Shown here piece by piece: positions 7,110 through 13,030 of a DNA stretch of 13,030 bases. This DNA comes from Desulfobacterales bacterium (GTDB lineage: Bacteria; Desulfobacterota; Desulfobacteria; Desulfobacterales; ETH-SRB1). Numbering within the stretch: the first letter of the stretch is position 1; every line of letters starts with the position of its first letter. The notes below the pieces were generated by a model that saw only the letters and a list, made by a program, of their open reading frames with translations, was not told the origin of the DNA and did not search any database. The position numbers were made by a program, and so were the translations under genes. The stretch is from assembly GCA_030669465.1 (NCBI GenBank), contig DAOVDN010000006.1:1-13030 (forward strand), in the 5' to 3' direction.

Positions 7110-9548
7110 GTGATTTATACAGAGAAACCGTCCGAGATCACCATAGAACGCGAGATGAAAAAATCTTATCTCGATTATGCCATGAGCGTGATCATTGGAA
7201 GGGCATTGCCTGATGTGCGTGATGGTCTAAAACCGGTCCACCGCCGCGTATTATTTGCAATGCGCGAGTTGAAAAACGATTGGAACAAACCTTATAAGAA
7301 GTCAGCCAGAATTGTTGGTGATGTTATAGGTAAATATCATCCTCATGGCGATACAGCGGTTTATGATACTATTGTACGGATGGCCCAGGATTTTTCTTTG
7401 AGATATCCTCTTGTGGACGGCCAGGGCAACTTTGGTTCCATAGATGGAGATTCTCCTGCTGCAATGAGGTACACCGAGGTCAGAATGACGCGCCTGGCGC
7501 ATCAGATGCTGGAGGACCTAGGCAAAGAAACGGTTGAATGGGTTCCGAATTATGATGAATCTTTAATCGAGCCCTGCGTGCTGCCGGCTAAATTTCCTAA
7601 TCTTCTGATCAACGGTTCTTCCGGCATAGCAGTAGGCATGGCAACCAACATGCCGCCGCACAATCTTTCCGAAATAGTTGCGGCAATAAAAGCCGTAATA
7701 GACAATCCCGACATTGCATTGCATGATCTTATGAAATTAGTTCCAGGACCCGATTTTCCTACTGCCGGTATAATTTACGGTACCAGGGGGATTTATGACG
7801 CATATAAGACCGGTCGTGGCATAATCCGGGTGAGGGCAAGAGTTTTAGTTGAAAAAGATAAAAGGACTCAAAGCGAGACAATCGTAGTTACAGAACTCCC
7901 CTATCAGGTTAACAAAGCCAGGCTTATTGCAAATATTGCTGGCATGATAAAAAACAAACAGATCGAAGGGATAAAATATATAAGAGACGAATCAGACAGG
8001 GAAGGAATGAGGATCGTTCTGGGCCTTAAAAAAGATCAGTTCACCGGAGTGATAATAAACCAGCTTTATAAGCATACGCAGATGGAAAATACCTTTGGTA
8101 TCATCTTTCTTGCTGTTGCAGGCAACCGGCCCAGACTTTTTTCTTTAAAAGAGATTCTTGAGCATTTCATACTCCACCGCAAGGAGATAATTATAAGGCG
8201 GACCAGGTATGAGCTGAAAAAAGCCCAAGAGCACGCTCATATACTTGAAGGTTTGAAAATTGCTCTTGATAACCTTGATGATGTTGTTTCTCTGATTCGA
8301 AAATCAAGATCGCCTGTTGATGCAAAAACAGGCTTGATTCAGAAGTTTACCTTGAGCGCTATCCAGGCTCAGGCAATATTGGATATGCGCCTGCAAAGAC
8401 TGACTGGTCTTGAGCAGGAAAAGATATTGGAAGAATATGAAAACACACTTAAGGATATTGCCAGGTTCAAAGAGATACTTGGCAGCGAGCGTTTGGTGAC
8501 AAATATTATCAAGGATGAACTTTCCGAGATACAAAAAGAGTTCGGAGACCGGCGACGCACCCAGGTTGTTGAATCTACAAAGGAAATAACTGTTGAGGAT
8601 ATGATTGTTGAGGAGGATATGGTGGTTACTGTTTCCAGAAGCGGTTATATAAAACGGAATCCGATTACGCTTTATAACAGCCAGCGGCGCGGAGGTAAGG
8701 GGAAAACCGCTATGGGAATGAAAGAGGAAGATTTCGTTGAGCATCTCTTTGTAGCTTCTACACACCATATCTTTCTCTTTTTCACAAACCTTGGCAGGGT
8801 TTACTGGCGCAAAGTGTATGAAATTCCTCAAGCCGGTCGTCTGAGCCGCGGCAAGGCAATCGTTAATCTTCTAAATCTTGAGAAGGATGAAAAGCTTACA
8901 ACAATACTTGATGTGCCGTCATTTGAGCCAGGCTACAATGTTATTATGGCATCAAAGAACGGACTTGTTAAAAAAACAGATCTTATGGCTTACAGCCGGC
9001 CCAGGGCAGGAGGTATTATTGCGCTGAGTCTGGCTCCTGGTGACGAGTTGGTTGAGGCAAGAATTAGCGATGGCACAATGAATATTTTTCTATGTTCTGC
9101 CATGGGTAAATCGATACGTTTTCACGAGTCCGACATTCGTCCGACCGGTCGTGTTACCAGGGGGGTACGTGGGCTGCGTCTTGCTACGGGTGATCGAATT
9201 GTTGGGATGGAAGTTTTAAGCCATGGTCAGACCCTGTTTACCGCAACAGAATACGGATACGGAAAAAGAACTTCTATTGATGAGTATCCTGTCCAGAGAC
9301 GGGGGGGCAAGGGTGTAATTACGATCAAAACAAGTGAGCGTAACGGAATGGTAGTTGCGATGCTCCTTGTTGAAGAAAAGGACGACATGATGCTTATAAC
9401 AGACAGCGGAAAGCTTATACGCATGCCAATACACGGCATTTCAATTATAAGTCGCAACACCCAGGGTGTAAAGCTTATCGAGATGGCGCCTGAAGAGAAG
9501 GTTGTAGGAGCTGCATGGCTTGCTGAAAAGGAAGAAGAAGGTGAATGA
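7110..9548 (+). CDS. gyrA: DNA gyrase subunit A
   Basis: GyrA is the breakage-reunion subunit of gyrase, which with GyrB introduces negative supercoils using ATP. The 812-aa product is full length. It starts with GTG and has AGGTG five bases upstream. The N-terminal domain shows [20 protein letters not shown] (16-35), [13 protein letters not shown] (75-87) and catalytic Tyr121 in AAMRYTE. In the quinolone-resistance region, Thr82 occupies the E. coli Ser83 position and Asp86 the Asp87 position. The C-terminal DNA-wrapping propeller has the GyrA box QRRGGKG at 525-531, which separates GyrA from topoisomerase IV ParC, and an exact second copy at 729-735. The acidic tail is very short (KEEEGE) compared with E. 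coli. gyrB is not in the window. The stop overlaps gpsA by 8 bases. Confidence 0.98.
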   Translation: MIYTEKPSEITIEREMKKSYLDYAMSVIIGRALPDVRDGLKPVHRRVLFAMRELKNDWNKPYKKSARIVGDVIGKYHPHGDTAVYDTIVRMAQDFSLRYPLVDGQGNFGSIDGDSPAAMRYTEVRMTRLAHQMLEDLGKETVEWVPNYDESLIEPCVLPAKFPNLLINGSSGIAVGMATNMPPHNLSEIVAAIKAVIDNPDIALHDLMKLVPGPDFPTAGIIYGTRGIYDAYKTGRGIIRVRARVLVEKDKRTQSETIVVTELPYQVNKARLIANIAGMIKNKQIEGIKYIRDESDREGMRIVLGLKKDQFTGVIINQLYKHTQMENTFGIIFLAVAGNRPRLFSLKEILEHFILHRKEIIIRRTRYELKKAQEHAHILEGLKIALDNLDDVVSLIRKSRSPVDAKTGLIQKFTLSAIQAQAILDMRLQRLTGLEQEKILEEYENTLKDIARFKEILGSERLVTNIIKDELSEIQKEFGDRRRTQVVESTKEITVEDMIVEEDMVVTVSRSGYIKRNPITLYNSQRRGGKGKTAMGMKEEDFVEHLFVASTHHIFLFFTNLGRVYWRKVYEIPQAGRLSRGKAIVNLLNLEKDEKLTTILDVPSFEPGYNVIMASKNGLVKKTDLMAYSRPRAGGIIALSLAPGDELVEARISDGTMNIFLCSAMGKSIRFHESDIRPTGRVTRGVRGLRLATGDRIVGMEVLSHGQTLFTATEYGYGKRTSIDEYPVQRRGGKGVITIKTSERNGMVVAMLLVEEKDDMMLITDSGKLIRMPIHGISIISRNTQGVKLIEMAPEEKVVGAAWLAEKEEEGE

Positions 9549-10578
9549 AAATAATATAGATATAAATTCCACAAAGATCGGTGTTGTGGGAGCTGGAAAC
9601 TGGGGCAGCGCCCTTGCCAATCTTCTTGGCTTGAAAGGTTTTAAGGTCGATCTTTGGGCCTTTGAAACCGAAGTGAGAGACCAGATTCAGAAATATAGAG
9701 AAAACAAGGTCTTTCTTCCAGGCATTTCTCTTTCGCCCAATATATTTCCATCGAATGATATTGCCGGGGTAGTTTCAGACAAAGACCTTGTAGTGATTGT
9801 TGTTCCCTCTCATGTTATGAGGGAGACGGCACGTAAGATTACGGGTTTAATTTCAAAGGATACGATCATTGTGTCGGCTTCAAAAGGGATTGAGAACAAA
9901 ACCCATTTGACGATGTCCGGCGTGCTTAAAGAGATCCTTTTCGAAATTCCTGAAGGCAATTTTGCGGTTCTTTCCGGTCCGAGTTTTGCCCGGGAAGTTG
10001 CATTAAACGTTCCCACTTTAGTTACCGTGGCTTCAAAAGACCGTAAAGCGGCCGGCTTTGTGCAGCGTGTTTTTGCTACTCCGTTTTTCAGGGTATACAC
10101 AAATAACGACATAATCGGAGTGGAGCTGGGCGGTTCTGTCAAGAATGTTATTGCTATAGCTGCCGGGATAATAGACGGCCTCGGACTTGGATTAAACACA
10201 AGAGCTGCCTTGATCACAAGAGGCCTTACAGAGATCAGACGTCTGGGTATAAAACTTGGAGCAAACCCGCGTACTTTTACCGGACTCGCCGGCATTGGCG
10301 ACCTGGTCCTGACCTGTACCGGAGATTTAAGCCGCAATCACACAGTGGGGAAAAAGATTGGGCAGGGGAAGAAATTAAAGGATATTCTGTCTGAAATGTG
10401 TATGGTTGCAGAGGGGGTAAAGACAACTAAGTCTGTTTATAACCTGTCTCGCAAGCTCGGTGTTGAGATGCCCATTTCCTGCGAGATCTATCATATTCTT
10501 TATGACGATTTTTCTCCAAAAGAGGCTTTGTACAGGCTGATGACACGTGATCTTAAGCAGGAGCTGGATGAGAGGTGA
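9541..10578 (+). CDS. gpsA: Glycerol-3-phosphate dehydrogenase [NAD(P)+]
   Basis: GpsA reduces dihydroxyacetone phosphate to sn-glycerol-3-phosphate with NAD(P)H, supplying the phospholipid backbone, in the cytoplasm. I chose the GTG at 9541 (345 aa): an in-frame TTG at 9520 would add seven residues that merely read through the gyrA tail, and the purine-rich AAGGAAGAAGAAG just before 9541 can serve as ribosome site. The product shows the dinucleotide motif GAGNWG (17-22), [15 protein letters not shown] (145-152), the catalytic-type Lys201 in GGSVKNV and the helical C-terminal domain with [13 protein letters not shown]. Overlap with gyrA implies coupled translation. No residue that I would expect is missing. 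Confidence 0.96.
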   Translation: MNENNIDINSTKIGVVGAGNWGSALANLLGLKGFKVDLWAFETEVRDQIQKYRENKVFLPGISLSPNIFPSNDIAGVVSDKDLVVIVVPSHVMRETARKITGLISKDTIIVSASKGIENKTHLTMSGVLKEILFEIPEGNFAVLSGPSFAREVALNVPTLVTVASKDRKAAGFVQRVFATPFFRVYTNNDIIGVELGGSVKNVIAIAAGIIDGLGLGLNTRAALITRGLTEIRRLGIKLGANPRTFTGLAGIGDLVLTCTGDLSRNHTVGKKIGQGKKLKDILSEMCMVAEGVKTTKSVYNLSRKLGVEMPISCEIYHILYDDFSPKEALYRLMTRDLKQELDER

Positions 10579-10628
10579 TTGAAGATTGAAGATTGAAGAT
10601 TGATGATTGAAGATTGAAGATTGATGAT
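10577..10628. repeat. 7-bp tandem array, GATTGAA/GATTGAT
   Basis: Seven heptamers run without interruption in the order GATTGAA x3, GATTGAT, GATTGAA x2, GATTGAT, then a partial GAT. The array begins inside the gpsA stop codon. It forms the left flank of a larger structure that ends at 10789. Confidence 0.92.
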
Positions 10629-10635
10629 ATTCTAT

Positions 10636-10707
10636 CCCGCCTGCCTCGCCTGAGCAAGTCGACGAAAGGACGAAGAGTATTGAGGAGGGCTCGCGATGGC
10701 GGGCGGG
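10636..10707. repeat. GC-rich inverted repeat between the heptamer arrays
   Basis: CCCGCCTGCC from 10636 can pair imperfectly with GGCGGGCGGG at 10698-10707, giving a hairpin with a loop of about 50 bases. This is the core of the gap after gpsA. No T-tract follows directly (TAATTTTATAAC), so it is not a standard terminator. No open frame with coding character is present here. Confidence 0.6.
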
Positions 10708-10746
10708 TAATTTTATAACAAAAAGACAGAGCGAAGCGATTCCACA

Positions 10747-10789
10747 AATCGACAATCGACAATCGACAATCGACAATCATCAATTTATT
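10747..10789. repeat. 7-bp tandem array, AATCGAC type
   Basis: Four perfect AATCGAC units (10747-10774) are followed by AATCATCAATTT. On the minus strand the units read GATTGTC, sharing GATTG with the left array at 10577-10628. The pair is therefore an imperfect inverted repeat flanking the GC-rich hairpin. Confidence 0.88.
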
Positions 10790-10843
10790 GTTTTGTAAGC
10801 ATAGGATAGTGGCCGAAGTTAGAACCATGCCCAGATAAAGAGT

Positions 10844-11122
10844 ATGACAGACAGAAAAGAAAATTATCCATCGTGTTTTGGTGCGCTTGATTCTGTTTTT
10901 CCAAAGAGCGACGATGGTCTTAGAACTACTCCGGAAGCCTGTTTTGCCTGTTCTTATAAAACAGAGTGCTTAAGATCAGCTATGAGCAGATCAGGCGGCC
11001 TGCAAGTTCGGGAAGAAATTGTAGATAGAGCCTATGAATCCGGCATGATCGGCTTTCTGGACAGATGGTCTAGAAAAAAGGACCTTAGCCGTAGAAGAAA
11101 GGAACTAAAGAGTAAACTATGA
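10844..11122 (+). CDS. Small four-cysteine protein, probable metal or Fe-S binder, unknown function
   Basis: I cannot assign a name. The 92-aa product has four Cys, at 11, 33, 36 and 42, i.e. C-x21-C-x2-C-x5-C, embedded in [17 protein letters not shown] and ECLRSAM. The second half is strongly charged: [13 protein letters not shown], then [26 protein letters not shown] basic residues at the C-terminus. Four clustered Cys could hold a [4Fe-4S] cluster or zinc, and the basic tail could contact nucleic acid (inference). The spacing resembles that of actinobacterial WhiB proteins, but the GxWGG turn of that family is absent. There is no signal peptide or membrane segment, so it is cytoplasmic. 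Its TGA overlaps the pgk ATG by 4 bases, implying coupled translation. The upstream ribosome site is modest (AAAGAG). Confidence 0.85.
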   Translation: MTDRKENYPSCFGALDSVFPKSDDGLRTTPEACFACSYKTECLRSAMSRSGGLQVREEIVDRAYESGMIGFLDRWSRKKDLSRRRKELKSKL

Positions 11123-12318
11123 AATCTATCAAAAAGATAACAATTTCAGGCAAAAGAGTTTTGGTCAGAGTCGATTTTAACGTTCCCATGGATAGCCACC
11201 AGAATATTACAGATGATTCCCGGATACGGGCTGTTTTGCCTACCTTGAAATATGTCCTGGATCATAATGCAAAGCTGATCATAGCCTCACATCTGGGCAG
11301 ACCTGATGGAAAGGTATTACCTGAGTTCAGTCTTGCCCCGGTAGCCAAGCGTCTTGGCAGGCTCCTTGAAAAAGATGTCAAGATGGCAACGGACTGTATC
11401 GGGCCTGATGTAAAAGCGCTGGTATCCAACATGAAAACCGGTGATGTTGTGCTTCTTGAGAATCTGCGTTTCCACTCAGAGGAGGAGAAGAATGATGATG
11501 CATTTGCAAAAGAGCTTGCAGCGCTTTGCGATGTGTATATAAATGACGCTTTTGCTGTATCACACCGCGTTAATGCTTCTGTTGTAGCTGTAACAAAATA
11601 TGCCCCTTTATCCGGCGCAGGTTTTTTGCTGCAGAACGAAATTGCCTACTTTAAACAGGCAATAGATAATCCACAACGACCCCTTGTTGCTATTATTGGT
11701 GGTTCAAAGGTGTTTGGCAAACTAAAGGCATTGGGAAACATGCTGGAACGCGTTGACAAATTCATAATTGGCGGCGCTATGGCGAACACTTTCTTGAAAA
11801 GCAGAGGCTATGCTGTTGGGAAGTCAAAGATAGAAGAAGATCTTGTTGAGGCAGCCGGATTGATAATGAAAAAGGTTGCTGAACGCGGCATAAAGTTCTA
11901 TCTCCCAGTGGATGCGGTAGTGGCAAGCCGTTTTAGTCCAAAAGCTGAAACAAAAACAGTGCCTATACAGGAAATCCCTTTAAATTGGATGATCTTGGAT
12001 ATAGGCCCTGCCACATCTTTACTCTATTCTGAAGCCATGTATGATGCAAAAACAATAATCTGGAATGGCCCTATGGGAGTATTTGAAATGGACGCTTTCA
12101 GCAGGGGAACAATGGCCATGGTACATAGTATGGCCAATTCTTATGCGCTTACAATTGTCGGTGGCGGTGATACGGATGTTGCTGTGCACAAGGCACGCGA
12201 AACCGACAGGATGACGTATATATCAACGGGCGGAGGGGCTTTTCTTTCCTTGATGGAAGGAAGAATACTGCCGGCTGTAGCTGCGCTGGACGAGGTTGAG
12301 GGGAAAGCGGAGATTTAG
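11119..12318 (+). CDS. pgk: Phosphoglycerate kinase
   Basis: Pgk transfers phosphate between 1,3-bisphosphoglycerate and ADP (reversible) in glycolysis and gluconeogenesis, in the cytoplasm. The 399-aa product is of standard length. It has RVDFNVPMD (17-25), [10 protein letters not shown] (56-65), [13 protein letters not shown] (114-126), the hinge/nucleotide segment [11 protein letters not shown] (192-202), DIGPATS (294-300), WNGPMGVFE (315-323), GGGDTDVAV (348-356) and [13 protein letters not shown] (369-381). Some positions depart from the common consensus: GGSKVFGK where GGAKVxDK is usual, and Phe for Ser after GGGA. The substrate-binding Arg and Lys positions appear intact, so I expect an active enzyme. 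It overlaps the four-cysteine gene upstream and is followed 7 bases later by a membrane-protein gene. Confidence 0.97.
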   Translation: MKSIKKITISGKRVLVRVDFNVPMDSHQNITDDSRIRAVLPTLKYVLDHNAKLIIASHLGRPDGKVLPEFSLAPVAKRLGRLLEKDVKMATDCIGPDVKALVSNMKTGDVVLLENLRFHSEEEKNDDAFAKELAALCDVYINDAFAVSHRVNASVVAVTKYAPLSGAGFLLQNEIAYFKQAIDNPQRPLVAIIGGSKVFGKLKALGNMLERVDKFIIGGAMANTFLKSRGYAVGKSKIEEDLVEAAGLIMKKVAERGIKFYLPVDAVVASRFSPKAETKTVPIQEIPLNWMILDIGPATSLLYSEAMYDAKTIIWNGPMGVFEMDAFSRGTMAMVHSMANSYALTIVGGGDTDVAVHKARETDRMTYISTGGGAFLSLMEGRILPAVAALDEVEGKAEI

Positions 12319-12325
12319 CGGGCCT

Positions 12326-13030
12326 ATGACCTTTAAGTCTTTTTCCGGCAAATATAAGATTCTGATTATTGTAGCTGTATGTGCTATTGCCCTCTCAGGA
12401 TATTTGTACGGCATACCTTTGTGTGAGAAGATCATCCAATCTTATAATCTTTTTTCCGACAGAGAAAAGATCAAAATTTTTATCACCTCCTTTGGAATGG
12501 GAGCACCTCTGGTTTTCATAATAATTCAGATCCTCCAGGTCTTGTTCGCTCCTGTTCCCGGCGAAGCTTCGGGTTTTATCGGAGGTTACCTCTTTGGGAC
12601 AGCTAAGGGTTTTTTGTATTCCAGTATAGGTCTTACGGTAGGATCGTGGATCAATTTTACAATCGGCCGCTTTTTGGGAAAACATTATGTCAGAAAACTG
12701 ATTCCGGCCAGGCAATTAGAAAAATTCGATACCATTGTTAAACATCAAGGTGTTATTGTTCTCTTTATTCTATTTGTTTTTCCCGGCTTTCCTAAAGACT
12801 ATCTCTGTTTTTTTTTAGGATTGAGCGCCCTTCCTGTTAAGGTTTTCCTTATGCTTGCTTCCATAGGGCGCATGCCCGGAACATTTATGCTCAGCCTTCA
12901 GGGAGCATTTCTTTTTAATCAAATGTACTGGTTTTTTGCTCTGATTTTGGGTTTGTGTCTTGTATCTGTCTTTTTTGCATACAGGTATCGAGAGCACCTC
13001 TATCAATGGATAGAAAAGTTTAACAACAGG
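12326..13030 (+). CDS. VTT-domain (TVP38/TMEM64, DedA-like) membrane protein, 3' partial
   Basis: The frame from the ATG at 12326 stays open for 235 codons to the right edge, so the C-terminus is missing. A hydrophobic helix lies at about 11-30. The VTT core follows: membrane segments around 56-76, 82-117, 142-166 and 171-196, then 201-219. Conserved features are FAPVPGEASGFIGGYLFG (74-91) and a downstream GSWINFTIGRFLGK (106-119). FPGFPKDY (152-159) and the GRMPGTF turn (181-187) resemble the re-entrant-loop motifs of the family. Members act in the inner membrane, with roles in lipid scrambling or polyprenyl-phosphate recycling in better-studied relatives; the substrate here is unknown. It starts 7 bases after pgk, so it is probably cotranscribed. 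A GGAG lies 13 bases upstream, overlapping the end of pgk. Confidence 0.85.
   Translation, partial: MTFKSFSGKYKILIIVAVCAIALSGYLYGIPLCEKIIQSYNLFSDREKIKIFITSFGMGAPLVFIIIQILQVLFAPVPGEASGFIGGYLFGTAKGFLYSSIGLTVGSWINFTIGRFLGKHYVRKLIPARQLEKFDTIVKHQGVIVLFILFVFPGFPKDYLCFFLGLSALPVKVFLMLASIGRMPGTFMLSLQGAFLFNQMYWFFALILGLCLVSVFFAYRYREHLYQWIEKFNNR

Noticed and set aside
8304..8831. Minus-strand frame of 175 codons inside gyrA
   Set aside because: It is a shadow of the strongly conserved gyrA coding strand, with no ribosome site and no recognisable protein.
9810..10337. Minus-strand frame of 175 codons inside gpsA
   Set aside because: It is antisense to conserved gpsA motifs, and its Ser/Pro/Arg-rich composition is typical of shadows.
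10577..10789. CRISPR array
   Set aside because: The units are 7 bp and directly adjoining, with no spacers of CRISPR length and no cas genes.
10375..10828. Minus-strand frames of 91 and 133 codons with repeated SSIFNLQ-like peptides
   Set aside because: The peptide repeats are translations of the heptamer arrays; the remainder shadows the end of gpsA.

Overview
The window looks like a chromosomal segment of a mesophilic, moderate-GC Gram-negative bacterium. Desulfobacterota (a deltaproteobacterial sulfate-reducer type) is my best guess, an inference from gene style, the double-receiver PAS kinase and the intergenic repeats, not from a marker gene. Every convincing gene lies on the + strand, and most are core housekeeping functions. 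I see no phage, transposase, CRISPR array, rRNA or tRNA.

Layout: (1) 1-2265, the 3' part of a soluble hybrid histidine kinase with receiver domains at both ends, cut by the left window edge. (2) 2277-2461, a 185-bp MITE-like element with terminal inverted repeats and two GC-rich hairpins. (3) 2484-5061, a tight cluster of nadD (NAD synthesis), rsfS (ribosome silencing) and gpmI (glycolysis). (4) 5062-5877, a gap holding a partial and a rearranged copy of the same repeat element, with a 51-codon membrane-protein gene between them that has an excellent ribosome binding site. (5) 5878-6963, an AI-2E-family membrane protein whose stop codon lies inside an 8-bp tandem repeat, followed by a second 8-bp array. 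(6) 7110-10578, gyrA overlapping gpsA by 8 bases. (7) 10577-10789, heptamer tandem arrays on both sides of a GC-rich inverted repeat. (8) 10844 to the window end: a small four-cysteine protein overlapping pgk by 4 bases, then a VTT/DedA-type membrane protein that runs off the right edge.

Functionally, gpmI and pgk are two lower-glycolysis/gluconeogenesis steps, gpsA draws on the same triose pool to make glycerol-3-phosphate for phospholipids, and nadD and gpsA both concern NAD(P) supply or use. RsfS and GyrA serve translation and DNA topology. The genes form several short operons separated by repeat-filled gaps. I do not see a clear new multi-gene system. The most unusual items are the four-cysteine protein translationally coupled to pgk (its cysteine spacing resembles that of WhiB proteins), the 51-aa membrane peptide, and two families of structured intergenic repeats.
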